Shown piece after piece: positions 11,609-24,500 of a stretch of 64,000 nt of DNA. This stretch comes from Pipra filicauda (lineage: Eukaryota; Chordata; Aves; Passeriformes; Pipridae). The stretch is taken from assembly GCF_003945595.2 (NCBI RefSeq), contig NW_024104510.1, positions 124,001-188,000 of the forward strand, read 5' to 3'. The position numbers and the translations under genes were made by a program. A model generated the notes under the pieces. The model did no database searches. It was not told where the DNA came from and saw only the letters and a program-made list of their open reading frames with translations. Each line of letters begins with the position of its first letter. Within the stretch, counting starts at the first letter, position 1.

Positions 11609-14600
11609 CTTGATAAAGTTTAACATTGTAAAAGCGATGACTTAGTTATTCTCACCTCCAAAATGGACCACCCTGGTCCTGCCTCCTTGCTCCTTGCCCA
11701 AATAAGAATTGTAGAGTTCTTAAGCCACTATTGGAAGATACAGTTATAACTGAGGTCAGAGGCAAGGAAATGGAAATATATGAGGATTGTCCTTATCTCT
11801 GACTGTTGAGCATCATTGGACAGCCAGTCTGAGCTTATTATCTGAAACTCAGTCCTCTGCCAGCCCTTCAATAACACTTCCCATCTCTGTGTTTCTTTTT
11901 GTTTGTTTGTTGTTTTGGTGTAAGGTTTTGAGGTGTCACATGCACCAGCTTCCTTTCAGCTCTCAGACACACTGAGACACACTGGCAGTTTTCATTCACT
12001 GTCAGCATCATTTAATTCTCGAGTTCCTTTTCCATATTTCCCCAACACTTCACTCGGAGCAGATGGTTGGAGGCTCTCCTTGTTGGCAAGCTGCAAATGA
12101 AGATGCTGTAGGATGAGATTTGTTGCCTCACTTTGCCTGTCTGTCCCCCTTCCTTGCTGCAGAAGGGAAGTCAGTGGTTTATCTCCTTTTGCCTCATCCA
12201 GGACCTGGCAGATCCATGTGGATGATGTCAGCAGGGTCTGCTTCCCCCTTTGGCTGTGAAGGGGAGCTGAGGTGGAGACGCCCTTGCTGCTGAGTCCAGC
12301 TCTCTGCCATGGTTGGTAGTAAGTGATGGGTGTAATAAATAAGTTCAAGCCCTCTGTAATACTTGGGTGTGTTTTAACAAGGCAGGTGAAGATGTCCAGA
12401 GAGGGCGGGTGTCCCATCTGGGAAGCCTCTTTGCTGACCTCAAGGCAGGAGGGAATGGAACTGGAGACTCAGTAAAAGTGAAATTTGAGTTGTTCTTTAG
12501 TGGAGGTTGTGATTAGTGATTCAGACATGCCAGTCAGTCCATTAAATCCTAACCTCACTTATCAAATCCTCAGAGACCTCACTTTTAAAGCAGAAGGTCT
12601 GTGAAGGTGGTTAAGGGCAGGGAGAAATGAATTATGGAAAGATTTGGTATCCCAAGTTGCAGTGGTGTCTTGGCTGACAGGCAGATTGCCTCTTTCATCT
12701 TTGTTGGCCTACTCAAAAGACCAAATACTTGGTGTAAATCCCTGCTGTGCTGGCTCTTAAAAATCTTCATTTAGGGTAGTCCCTTCTGCCCATGTCTCCT
12801 CCAGCATGCTGCAGGCATCAGTTCAACAGAAATAAAAATTGATTAGTGTGGTCCCTTGTGAATCCTTCGGAAGTTTGGCAGCAACTGCAAATAATGTGTG
12901 CAGCTGTTTAGTGAGGGGGTGAGATGGCTGTTATTCCTCTTAAAAATTGATCAGTGCTCTTCCTGGCTATTGATCTGAGCCTCCTGGACAGAAGATGAGC
13001 CAACCCTGTCCAAGGGCACATGGGTGGCACTTCTCTAGGAGACTGAGAAAACAGCTGTGACAAGAAACTTTGCTCTTGGTTCTATCTTGTATTTCAATCT
13101 TTTTTCTCTAAGAACTTTCCTTACAGTCATGCTTACAAGTTTGGGGTATGGGAGTCCTCAGTGTTTAGCACCTAGTGGAAGCTGTAAATGGCACTCTGGC
13201 TGTACAGATCTAGTATATGTCAATATTATATATTTTGCTTGGGGAAAACATACACTGCATCTCCCAGGCATAATTCACTGTACTGGATGCAGTCAGGATG
13301 ACACTGCACCAAGGAGTTTTGCTGTAGCTCATTCCAGTATTGTATTTAGTTGGTTTGTGACAATAAATGGATTGATCAAAATCTGTATTGGCTGAGTAGG
13401 AAAAAAAGTCTCTCTGCAGGTGGCTCCAGTCCTTGTCATCCTTTCCTGTTGTCTCCATTCACAACAGTCCCCATGCTTTGTTGGACTCCCCCTGAGCTAC
13501 GTGTGTATCTCAACTCTTAAATGAGAAGGGCAGGCCAAGTGTGATGAGGTGAGGAGGACCTTGCCTGAGGAAGAAACGTGCCCACAAGCAGAACCCAGTA
13601 GTCCCTGTGCACTGCTATATGGAATTAAATGCTACCATACAGCTCATCTTGTCAGCAGGAGGCCAGAAGTGATGCCCAGTAAACGGCCACCTCTGTCATG
13701 TATTCCCCTTCCTTGTCACCTCTGTCCCTTCCTGAATGCTGAGCTTGGCTTTTCCTTTAGGGAAAAAAAAAAGGCAGAGTAGGGGAACAACATAGTGGGG
13801 AATATTTTCAAGTCCAGATTGCTTGGTATTTAGCCAAGTATCCACAGGCTGGTGTCTCCTATATTGTATGTTCCCTCTGCTGAGCCTGTGCTGGCTGTGG
13901 AGCCTCTTCTCTCTGCTCAGGCAGTGCTGTCTTTGTGGGAGCCCTTAGCTGGATGCTCATCCCATGTAGTGCCTGGCTGAGTCAGAGCTGTGCCAGGACC
14001 TGGCCCTAAAACACTGTGAGCAGTAACAGCGGGATCTCTCCATCTCATATTGGAAATTTGTGACCAAACACTGAAAACTAGTTGGGCCTGGGCTGTTGTA
14101 GTTTTCTTTTGTGATTTCATGTTGTTTTTTTTTTTTCTTGTAACTCATAGCCTTAATCTACCTTGAAATGAAGAGTAAATACACTTCTGTTTTCATTAAG
14201 CCCCAGGGAAGTCTGTGTAAAAAGAGAAGATTAGAGAGTTCAGGAGTTTGCTGCATGGGATTAGATGGGAGGGAGATGAGGACCTACCTTTATTCTCTTG
14301 GTAGCATTCAGAGTCTCTGTAAGGGTAGTAGATTTGTCCCCATTAGTATCTTTTCATGGAAACTTATCTGAAAATGGATCCATCCATCAGGAGAACAAGT
14401 TCTGTCATGTTCCTGTGTGGCCAGTAGGAACTGAGTAGGTCAGGTGTGTCAGTAGCAGGAGGGGTTGGCTTCTGTGCTGGCTCTAGTGAAGCTCAAGATA
14501 CTGCTCTTGATGGATGCCCCCACCAGAGCCCAGGGTGCTGTGGGGCAGGACATATTGCCTGGTAAGTCCTGCTCTTAAATCCTGGGAAATGGTGTTTCAA

Positions 14601-14999
14601 GAGGACTGGGCTATATGGCTATAGTGTATGTGGCTCCCTGGTGGAGGTGTCCAGCTCAGCATGAGTGGTGGGTGGTGCTGGGGGACAGTGCCTGGAGCTT
14701 GGGTTTTGGCATGTGGAGTGCCAGCACCTGCACCCAGCCCTGGGGATGGCTTGCCCTGCTCTGTGTTTGTTACAGCATGCTGACACCTGGCTCTTACAAA
14801 GTGCTTGTCCTCCAGCCCTGTGCTCCTGAATCCCTTCTGAAGGTATTAATGTGGGAGAAAGGGATGCCTTCAGGCTGGCAGTTGAGATTTGCTGTTGCTC
14901 TGACCCAACAGGAGAAAAAACCCACCTCATTGGAGTTGGAGGAAGCAGCCCTGGGAAAGAATTTGCCCCCAGAGCATTCATATTATAGCCAAGATTAGC
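11605..14999. other. Stretch with no supportable gene
   Basis: No gene is recognised. A T/G-rich tract sits at 11889-11929 and a poly-T of 12 at 14125-14136. Short AT-rich segments at 12480-12570 and 12830-12960 carry homeodomain-like cores such as GTGATTAGTG but are too weak for separate calls. A 141-codon minus-strand frame at 11992-12417 has no recognised domain. Confidence 0.6.
11889..11929. repeat. T/G-rich low-complexity tract, (GTTT)n-like
   Basis: T-runs alternate with GTTT units. It belongs to the same compositional class as the tracts at 8191, 61451 and, on the other strand, 19981 and 29071. Confidence 0.8.
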
Positions 15000-15745
15000 T
15001 GTTGAGGAAAGTGCGAGCCAAATGTCTCAGGATAAATTTCCCTATAATGGAGCTTGCTGAAAGGGCAATAGCCTTGCAGGGGCAGTCAGTGCTGGTGCCT
15101 CCTGTCCTTAGCACAGCGTGGGAGCAGTTTTTCATGGCTGTTTGGTATCTCCTGCAGGAGACTGCAGCAAACTTCCTTTCCTTACTCTTGTACGTTTCAC
15201 GACTGTTAATAATTCACTTCCCTCTCTTCAGCATTTTTGGGTGTACAGTGGAGGTTTTTCCTGATCTCAGTTCCTCACCACCTTCGCATCCTGTCGAAGA
15301 TTATTTAATAACATACAAAAATTTGCGCAGAGCAGGGCTGCGGGTTTTTGGGTGATGACTGTATTAGCTGTGCTGCTGACAGCTCCTTGCATTCTGTGCT
15401 AGAGGATCGCTTAAACAATGAAATAAGCCCCTGGGGAAAGAGGTAGGAAGGCCGCTGTTTGATATTTAATGCTTGACTGCACAAGGAGGCCATGGAAAAA
15501 TCAAGCCACTTGGGAAGGTGCCAGGCACGAGGCCCACACAGAAAAGGATGTTGGAGCTGCCTGGGTCATGTGCTGGCTGCCCCTGTCGCTCTGTAGGGTG
15601 GCTTTGCCGCGACGGTGAGTGTGACCCCCAGGTGATGCTGTGGGAATGAAATTGCTATTAATTGCAGCAGCCTAATCCTCTGGTTCTGGCTTGCCAGAAT
15701 TTCCTGAGAGATTTTCTTTACCAGATCAGGCTTCTGGGGTGTTAA
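15000..15745. promoter_or_regulatory. Candidate conserved non-coding element
   Basis: The texture differs from its flanks. CpGs are retained (GTTTCACGACTG near 15195, GTCGAAG near 15294, GGATCGC at 15404, GCCGCGACGG near 15606) and AT-rich homeodomain-type cores recur: GTTAATAATTC near 15205, CTATTAATTGC near 15656 and a TAATCC bicoid/OTX core at 15673-15678. A 117-codon plus-strand frame covers 15002-15355; it has no recognised family and no evident splice pair, so I prefer a regulatory reading. Function is inferred only. Confidence 0.3.
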
Positions 15746-18400
15746 GCATAACCACCCACAGTAGGTGGCATCTGAAATAACTAATCTTGTTATGTCAAGA
15801 TATATGATGACCACTCCATAAAGTACATTTCAGAACTAGGAAGTATTCAGAGGGTGGAAGAAAAAGAATTAATTACATGGAAAGACTTTCCTGGAGTGAA
15901 AGAAAGTAAAGAATGGGAGCCTACTCCAGAACGGAGATAAATAAGAAAGGATATCTGTAAAATGTGTACCATAATGGCCAGTCTGGAGAAGGCCAAATGG
16001 GAACATCCAGTCTTTCTGGTTTTAGTCCCTTGTTTCAGTCCTTGCTTCCCAAGACCTGAGATTTGACACCACACAGAGCTGCCACCAGCCTGATTAGTTC
16101 AGTGCATCATCACCTGCTGTTTTGGGGGTGAACTGTTTGCAGTAACAGGGGTGCTAAGAAATGGCATTGCTATATATGGCAAAAAAGGCATTTTTTGTGA
16201 ACAGTGTTGTCTTTGTTTTTCCTCTTTTAATGGTATCTAATGAGGGAAGAAGGATAGATCTTTTTGCTCCAAATATGGAAAAAGGTCTGAATGGGCAGCA
16301 TGAAAAACATAAAGGTTTTTCATCCTACAGAACCTGGTAAATCTTCCATGAAAATCAGTGAAATGGCTTCAGGTGATGGACATGTGACAGCAGGTCAAGC
16401 CTGATCTGGCTGAGATATTGACAACAACGTTCAGTCCAGTAGCTGATCCATGGCTGGGCTGATGTCTCATACATCCCTTAGATCACCCACTGGCAGAAAA
16501 CAACCTCTGTGCTCTTTGCTTTCCCTACTTACCTCGTTTTTTTTCTGCATAGTGGTAAATGAATCTCTTCCTAGGAGAGGAAGAGACATCAGGATAGTGA
16601 GGAGGATGCTGCAAACGAAGCAGTACACTACTGGGACTAACTTCCTAGGAGTGTCAGGTTTGTTCTTACTGAGCATGTGGATTGACACAGCTGCCAACTA
16701 CTGAGCCATGTATATAGAAGCACGTTGAAGCATGACTTCTAGTGTAAATGTGTGTTTATATATTGAATTTAGGCATTCATTATGTTTAAACTGAAGTAAA
16801 TCTAGCCATCATGCTGAGTCTAATTTCTACCATTGCTGCTTCCCAGTATTTCTGCTGTGTCTTAATATCAACAAATTTTACAAAGCACTGGGATGTGGAG
16901 AGCTGGAGAGATTTGTCCAGTTTGCAAAGCTGTAACAGGACCTGGTTTCTGATGCTGTAGTAGACCATATGACCTTCTTTGCAGGGATGAGACCCCCTTT
17001 ACAGCCAGAGGCTTTGCAGCTTCTGGGATTTTTGTGCAAGAACGTTTTGCTGCTTTTATGATGTGGGGACAGGTTTTGGCTGGAGTAGTTTGAGGTGGTA
17101 TAGAAATTCAGTCTCTCCCAAACTGCTGCTGTCAGGCTGTGTTTTTTCTCTCCTATCTTCCCTTCTACAGAGGTTGGGCTTGGAAATGGCTCCTCACTGA
17201 AATAAAAGGTGATCTTGAAACTATGTCAGGCTCATCATTTCTCAGAGTATTACTCTGCTATAATGGTCATCAGAGCACTAAGGAAACTGTGGCAGCTTTA
17301 CTTCTATTCTTGCTAGTCACTGAACTGTAATCCTAGCGTTTATAGCAGCATAAAAAGTGTCGTTAAGCTGACCATAAATCACTTGGTTTGCTGGGAAGGC
17401 TGTGTTAGGACCATTCTGGTCCCATAGAAGAGGTTCTTGGTTTGATGACAAGTTTAAATGTAGCTGTGAAAAAAATAAGCCAGGTGGTGCAGTGCAAGCA
17501 AGAGGTTGGTGTTGGTTGGGAGGGATCAGTGCTGGCAAATCTGGGACAGAAATAAGAAGTTTGGTCAAAGTGGATGTGTTTATGAATCCTTACTGGGCTT
17601 TGCTGTTTCTGGGTGTCTCTGCTCTGGCAGAAGCCATCCCAGTGTAACTCACCTGGTGCTGCCTGCATGGAGCAGAGGGCTCCAGTGGCCACTTGATTTT
17701 TCCACATGTGAAGCTGGAATTGCATTCCTATCACTTGCATTTGGTACAGAATAAGATGTTTCAGGTACACACGGAAGATGTGCCCAGTTCACAGCACCTG
17801 CTGGAGCTGCTGCTGCAGGAAGGAGCAATGCTGTATGACCTGCTGCAACAATTGCTTGGGAAAGGCCTATTTTATTTCTGCCACCTGTGTGTGTCCTCTT
17901 TTGTACCCAAAATTTCAGTGCTGAAAACTTCTATTTAGACTAAAGTGAGTGTTCAGAGCAGGGGGTTAATTTGAAGTAGATTATTTCATGCTCACAGCCT
18001 TTTTTTAATTGTCCTAAGAAACACCAGTTCTCTCCCCATTCAGGCTGCAGCTGTATGGGAGATGGCTTGTGACCTCCAGTCTGTGTGCCTGGGCCAGAAA
18101 TGGGAACTGCTTGCTAAGTGCTGTTGGGGAAACGTGTCTGAAGATCATGAATTAAGTAAATCATATGTGGATAAAAATAAAATGCCAACACTAGGCCATG
18201 GAGGAAAAAGCTTTTTTTCACAGCTCAAGTCTATTAGACAGGGCTGCTGGAGTGCTAGACACTTTGCTTTCATCCTACAAGTTCATCTATCTCTGTGCCT
18301 CTCCTTCATTTAAAATGGGTCTTCAAATCGGTTTTTGCTAAATTGCTGCAAAATCCTGTGTGGAGGCTCTTCAGCTGATTTAATCTTGGTTTATGTTGAT
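15746..18400. other. Stretch with no supportable gene
   Basis: No gene is recognised. Two CArG-like boxes lie at 16170-16179 and 16269-16278. The remaining frames, up to 121 codons on the minus strand at 17405-17770, overlap plus-strand frames and carry no known signature. Confidence 0.6.
16170..16278. promoter_or_regulatory. Pair of CArG-like (SRF-type) boxes
   Basis: CCAAATATGG at 16269-16278 matches the SRF consensus CC(A/T)6GG exactly. CTATATATGG at 16170-16179 differs at one position. They lie about 100 bases apart. Paired CArG boxes are typical of muscle or immediate-early control regions, but no promoter or gene is visible nearby, so this may be coincidence. Confidence 0.2.
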
Positions 18401-18560
18401 TTAGTTTCTTGCCAACTTTTGCTAAACCCATTTGAGACAGAGTTAAATCAACTTATGAGTGTCCTTGCAATTTAATTAAATCGACTGATGTAGCTAATGT
18501 AACTGATTGTAATTAAATGCAAGCAGCTTTTATATAAAGACAAGCCCTTAGGGTGTTGAG
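18401..18560. promoter_or_regulatory. TAAT-dense AT-rich segment, candidate regulatory element
   Basis: Within about 160 bases there are TTTAATTAAA at 18471-18480, GCTAATG near 18493, GTAATTAAATGC at 18509-18520 and other TTAAATC or TTAATC cores. Such clustering of homeodomain cores is typical of developmental enhancers. It could also be plain AT-rich drift, and nothing shows transcription. Confidence 0.25.
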
Positions 18561-19980
18561 GAAATCCCATCTCATGTTCCCATTAGCCCCTAAAAGGAGT
18601 TTGCTCACAGTTTACCATCTCTGCCTCTGATCCTTGTCCCAGAGCAGAGCTTTGCTGTGTTGGACTATGCCTTGCATTTACAATAAACCCCACCTCTGGT
18701 GGCTCTGCCCCATCACTGGTCAGCTGTTCCACCGCTCTGCTTGTGTGGCCGTGTGCCGACAGCCCCGTGGGGAATGGCACTGGGTAACTTGCTGCCCTAG
18801 ATGAATATTAACCTGCTCAGGTTATTATGAAGCCATTAATTCTGAATCTTGGTTTTGCTTAGAAATGCATTGCTTTTTCTTGTTCTTGGCCTCAAACTGG
18901 AGGCAGTGGTCTGTAATGATGTAATCTTCCCAACAACATCCATATCCCAAAGGCTGCTTTTTCATCTCCAGTAGGTAGTCTTGCTATTCAAGGGAGCAAA
19001 GGTACTGTGGTAACATGAATTTTTGTGCCTCTGAGTGATAGAAGAGAGGACCAGATGGGAGAACAGCCAGAGCAGGCTATAGCATCCTGCTCTTTTTTTT
19101 TTTTTTTCCAGTTTTGCATGGACTCTCTGCAGTGATAGCAGCAAAGGGAAAGAAAAACAGTATCTGTCTTCTTCCACCTCCTGCTACTCATGTCCCCAAA
19201 ATCTCGGTAGCAGGCATTGGGCAGGGGAAGCACCATTCGTGACTATGCAAGCTTTCATTTTTTTTTTTTCTGCTCTGCTTCCAGCTCAGTTCACACATTA
19301 AGAAAACATTAATAGCCTCTGATGATAGTTTCATGCTCTGTTTGCATCCTTCCTAATGAGACCCACTCACATCTGTGGGAGTGCTCCCTCAGCGAGCCGA
19401 GGTGCCATGTGCAGATGTGCCACTCAGAGACAATCCCATGAACGAAGAGAAACCTTCAGGGATTTGTGGGGCTGTTCATGCCCTGGTGCTCAAGGCTACA
19501 CCTTCTCAGGGTCTCCAGAGATCAGAATTGGGCCCTGGGGCCCTGGACTGGCTCTTGTGCTGCCTCTGCTGCCAGATGTTCAGATGGAGGTCCTTTTTTC
19601 CAGGAGTATCAGCCCTCCATGGGGTCCACCTTGCCAAGGGCTTCTAGGCTCTCTTTTCCCTCTCATTTTCCTCTTCTTCCAGCCTGGGATAACCCTGAAT
19701 TTTTCTTGTGCTCTATCATCTCTCTTTGTGGCCGTGAAGAGCAGTGGGAGAGTGGCACTTGGGGCTTAGTGAGCTGAGCAAAGTTGTCGGCCCTAGAGGG
19801 AGAGTCTAAGAGGGAATGAAAGAGGAAGGTGGCCAAGGAGAAACCCAGTGTGCAGCGGGTTCTGAGATGCATTCATGGATAAGGAGTAGGAGCTCTAATC
19901 AGGAGGTGAAGTGGGAGCCAGCAGAGCTTCAAGAGATCAGAGGGAGGGGATTTGTGGACAGAAAGGGAAACAACCATCTT
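18561..19980. other. Stretch with no supportable gene
   Basis: No gene is recognised. Poly-T runs lie at 19093-19107 and 19258-19269. Three overlapping plus-strand frames of 90 to 137 codons at 19356-19777 share the same DNA in different registers and match no known protein. Confidence 0.6.
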
Positions 19981-20034
19981 TAAAAAAACCCAAACCAAAC
20001 AAAATCAAACAACCAAACCAAAACAAAAACAACG
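19981..20034. repeat. A/C-rich low-complexity tract
   Basis: Runs of A interleaved with C and CC (units like AAACC, AAAAC, CAAAC) fill about 54 bases. The composition closely resembles the tracts at 21472-21524 and 29071-29180. Confidence 0.85.
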
Positions 20035-20450
20035 CCCAAAGTGAAACAAATGGTTTCTTTGCATGATTATTTGTAGAGGGGAGTGGGGGACATGCCAGAA
20101 ACAGCTTTTCTAGGATAGTGTTACTGGTGCAAAATAGGGTCATCTTGTAACAGCTGATTGTGAAATTCAACTGACTGAAGGCTGGGAAGTTCCAGATCTC
20201 GGAGCAGTATCAAAAGAGACAGGGCAGCCTTTGGCTGACACATTTCAAGAAAGTGTTGGAAAGGGGCCAGGCTGGATGGCTCAAGTGAAGCTGACATCTT
20301 GCAGAATAGCTGAGGAAAGCTGAGCTAGGAAGAGGTGAACCGACGAACCAGCAGGCACAAGGCTGCTGAAAGCCTTTTGGAGGGAAGGAAGGTACCCTGA
20401 AAGGCACTGAGCATAAAAATGATTGTGATACAATCTTTCTCAATCTGTAA
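20035..20450. other. Stretch with no supportable feature
   Basis: Nothing recognised between the A/C-rich tract and the GT microsatellite. Confidence 0.6.
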
Positions 20451-20473
20451 GTGTGTGTGTGTGTGTGTGTGTG
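20451..20473. repeat. (GT)n dinucleotide microsatellite
   Basis: About 11.5 perfect GT units. It is likely to vary in length between individuals. Confidence 0.95.
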
Positions 20474-21471
20474 GGAAACTTAAGGGACAGCCCAGATGTT
20501 TGTCTGGGTGTTACATGGAGCAGATAAAACCATTTGCACCTAAAAATAGATTTTGCTTCTGGAAATGCTATAGCAAAGAATGAGTTCAAAATGCTGCACT
20601 TTGTTAATTTGTTCAAAATCCATTTTGGCGTACTCTGCTCGCCCTTAAAAATGCATTTTGATTCTTAATGAGTGAAAAAAATTTGGGAAGTGATTTTGAT
20701 TATTTTTGATGTTGGAAGAGAAATACTTGGGGAGAAGTTAATGAAGGGGAGAGGAAAAAAAGGATATTTATAACACTTCTCAGCCTTCTCTTCAGTACCA
20801 GGGAGTGTTTTTGTACAGCAGGATCACAACTGTGTTGCCAACCACTATCAAGGCAGAGGATGGAAGCAGTTGGCAGAGGTGCTGTGGAGCAGAGATGAGG
20901 TGGCACCAGATGAGCCTGTGCCATGCACATAATGTACCTGTGTGAGGTGTATGCAGCACCTGTATGGCAAGTCAAGAGTGTGCTTAAATGATGAAAACAG
21001 CAGGTGAATGCTAAAAACATGGAAAAAATTAGTGAAATAGTGGGGCTGCTGGTGTAGGGATGTGCTGTGAGATACTCTGAGCATTGAGGGCAAACCCCCC
21101 TTTAGTAGGTTCAGCCCAGAGAAAAACTGGGGTGGGGAGAGAGGGAAGGGGATTAAAAACCTCCAGGAGTGAATGAAGAACCTGCTGAATGGTAGTGTGA
21201 AATGTGTGTGCTATCTTAAACTCCTTTTAATTGAATCTTTTTTCCCCTGTTTTGAAGACTTAGCTTCCTGAATTTTGGGGGGAGGAGTAGGCTAAACAAA
21301 ACAACAACAACATAGAAAGCCAACAGCATCAGTTTGGCACCAAAAAAACACCCAAGCTGGTTTCCTTGGAATGTTGGGCCAAGATGTCCTAATGAGCTGG
21401 GGGAAAGAAATTTTACGCTGAAAACTGTCATCTTGTGTGAAAAGGAGATGGTTTGGTTTTCTTTTTTCAGT
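20474..21471. other. Stretch with no supportable gene
   Basis: No gene is recognised. The segment is AT-rich near 20560-20700 and has an AACAACAAC run near 21297-21312. Confidence 0.6.
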
Positions 21472-21524
21472 AAAAAAACAAAACAAACCCAAAAAAACCC
21501 CCAAAACCAAAAAACCCCAAACCA
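21472..21524. repeat. A/C-rich low-complexity tract with C-runs
   Basis: A-runs alternate with CC, CCC, CCCC and CCCCC. On the minus strand it is G/T-rich with three runs of three or more G, which falls short of a canonical four-run G-quadruplex. It shares its composition with 19981-20034 and 29071-29180. Confidence 0.85.
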
Positions 21525-24500
21525 ACTCACAACAGCCTCTTGTCACTATAAGTGTATCTTTAATTATCTGGAAAACATGGTTCCATCCTGTGGAGGAAAA
21601 GATCAGGGAAATCAGTGATTGCATTTTAAGGACTGCATTCAATAGATACTTCCTATTTTAGCTGTGGGGATGTGGAGCAGGAAGGGAGAAAAGCATGGAG
21701 AGTATGGACTTCAGAAAAAAAGACATGAAGGGGAAAAATGCTGGTGCAGTATGTATTTATTTTCTATTCTACTGTGTTTTCCAGCAGGAGTTCTCTGATG
21801 CTAGAATAGCTTTGAGGAGAGGGATAGGATGTGAGCTTTCAATACAGATATTAGCAACTCTGGATTTAATAAAGAAATGAATGAAAGAAATTAATAACAT
21901 CACGAACACTGACCTGGCTGTGTGTGAACCCCTCATCTGCTGCTGGGTAATAAATATTCAGTGTGAAACTGAGCTTATTTTTAACAATTGTCCCTTGGGA
22001 TAACTTTTTTAGAGGTTCAATATAGTATTTGAGAACAGTTTCAGCAGATGTTGTGAGTGAGGCACTTGGTAGCCTGGAGATGGGATCCTGCGAGTGATGA
22101 GCCCCATCCTCCTCTCATTGTGTGTGGGTTGCTAATGGCAGGAAGGAGGGGGAATGCAAAGTGTTAATAAATACCCTGCTCAGGGATCTGCAAAACAACA
22201 TGGAGTCCCAAACAGGGGGGACTCCTTTTGATTTGAACACAAATCACGTACATGCACAGAGTGAGTGTACCTATGCAAGAAGGGAGCACGTGGTCATGCA
22301 AGAGGAATTGGGTGGGTTTTGAAATGTAGTTTTATTTCATTAAACTTCAGTGTTTTCCAGGATACCTTACTCAGAGCCTGCTGCAAGCATCTTCATGTTT
22401 TGCTGCTTGATAGACTATGAAATGTGCTCAGTGACAGTGCTCTGTATCACAGAATCATTCTGATCTCCCACTAAGTGTTTTTAGTATTTTTTAACTCTAT
22501 CTCTTCATTCCCTATGGAACAGGAGCAAATATATATTCCCACCACAACTGTGACATTACTTTCAGTAATTTCTTTCCTCTCTCTATGCTTCCAAGATTGA
22601 TGAGACTGGTTTTAAAACTAAAGCAAAAGGCACAGTAGACTTCTGTAATGTCTTTAGAGGAAGGCCCTGTTCCTCCATGGAGTGCTGGCTGCCGGACACT
22701 GTTGGATTTGGTGGGGACTGAGCACTATAGAAACTGAGGCACAGGCAGTGTGTGAGTGCTGACTAGGTGGTAGTTTCATGTGTTCTCCACTGACAGAGCT
22801 GAATTGGTGGGATTTCTTCCCAGACCATGGTTAGATTAAGGCTGTAAGTACAAGGAGTCTTGTTATACTGTCTTTGTCCTGGATCCTCCTAGAGTTGTGG
22901 AAGTCCCATCAGCTCCATGCACAGAGCCTGTTCTTTAAAGGTGTCTTTTTGCCTTGAGGTTAGACCACTTTTTTATTACAATCAGCGAGTTTTTCTTACA
23001 GATTTCTAAGTAAGGAGACCCTCCCTCATCCAGCAAACTCTGTATTCCCCTGAAGTTACACCAGGGTGTTTTGCAGAGTGGGTCTGACTAATGCAGCCCA
23101 CTGATAAAGGCTTATTAAAGACAAGGTTTGTTTTACAAATATGTTGAAAATTCCTTTCCCAGACTGTGCAGTGCAAAAGGGAAATTGGCTCAGTGTGGCC
23201 GTCGCAGCACATCTGCAGCATCTCTCTGGAGAGATGCAGCTTTCTTGCAGCAGTACTGCTACAGCAATGTGATTTGGGCAAATCCAGAGCCTTGTGCTTT
23301 GTGCTCAGCCTGGGATCCAAACCTGCACTGGGAAAAGAATGCTATAGCATGAAAGCTCTACTGGGGAAAAAGATATTCCCATGGCTTGGCAGTCATGTGG
23401 TGACATTACATTAGCAAAACCAGAAGGACTTGATAGGTTTGAACTTCTTGTAGACTCTGTCAGTGCTGGAACTGGGTGCAGCCTGCAAATGGGAGTGTGT
23501 GTCTGTCAGTAGGAGCTGTGAGGATCCTGCTGCCTGCCATAACCAGGATCTCCTGCCTCCTTGGCCCCAGGATGGCAGGTGGGTGGCTGTGACAACATTT
23601 CTCACCTCCCTTGAAATGAGAATCACCAGCAGCTGCAGTTTAAACTTCAGGCCTGAAGCTTGGCCATGACCCCAACTGGGGTTGCTGCCACAAGGGGAGG
23701 GTTAATTTTGTATCCCACAGGAGTTGTGGTTGGGATGTATTGGTTGGGGTGTAATTACTTTGAGGAGTGTTATATTGACTCTATTGGAGATAACACAGTG
23801 AAGCAGCAGGCTGAAGGTGCAGAGGTGGGGGCTTCCAGGATTGTGTTACTCCATCTTGGTGATGGGCAGCCTTGTTCAGCCTCATTCAGCCTCACACTTT
23901 GGGCCCAGGTAACACTGGGGAGAGGAGTTTATTGGGATCTTCCAGTCAGTAGGTGCTCTATGTTGGCTGGCTTCTTATTTTGCAAAGCCATTAGGTGTTT
24001 TCCATGTTGATCCTGAGCTGCTGGTGTACAGTAAAAGTTTTGGTGTTTTTAGAGTTATCTCTTAGAAAAGAATAGAAAAAGTGATTCAGTAGCACTGTAG
24101 GCTTTATATTTCCATGCTGGTAATAGGAGGGAAGTGAACACAGGGCACTGTTATCCCTTAGCCTTTCCCTCTGATGGCAGGTACTGTCCTGTTGACCCAT
24201 GGAGAAAACAAAATGCACTTCAGGAATTGTTGCATTTGACTTGTGGTTTAGAGGGTGGTTTTTAGGCATCTGATAGCACTTGGGTTTAGCAACTGTTTTA
24301 GGAATGTGCATCTGTTGTCTACTTCTCCATCCCCTCCAAATACTGCTGTTGCTCAGGATTTTATATTTATCCACAAAGAGGTTGAAACAAAACGAAGTAG
24401 AAATAAGCATAGGAATTAACTGTGAGGTAACCCAATAGCTGTTTGGGAGAACAGGAGCTCACTAGTTCCCCAAATTAGAAATGAAATTAGAACAACTCTT

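Noticed and set aside
22445..22480. Phrase ATCACAGAATCATT, resembling a CR1 3' terminus in reverse
   Set aside because: Only about 14 bases match and the DNA to its right does not continue as CR1.
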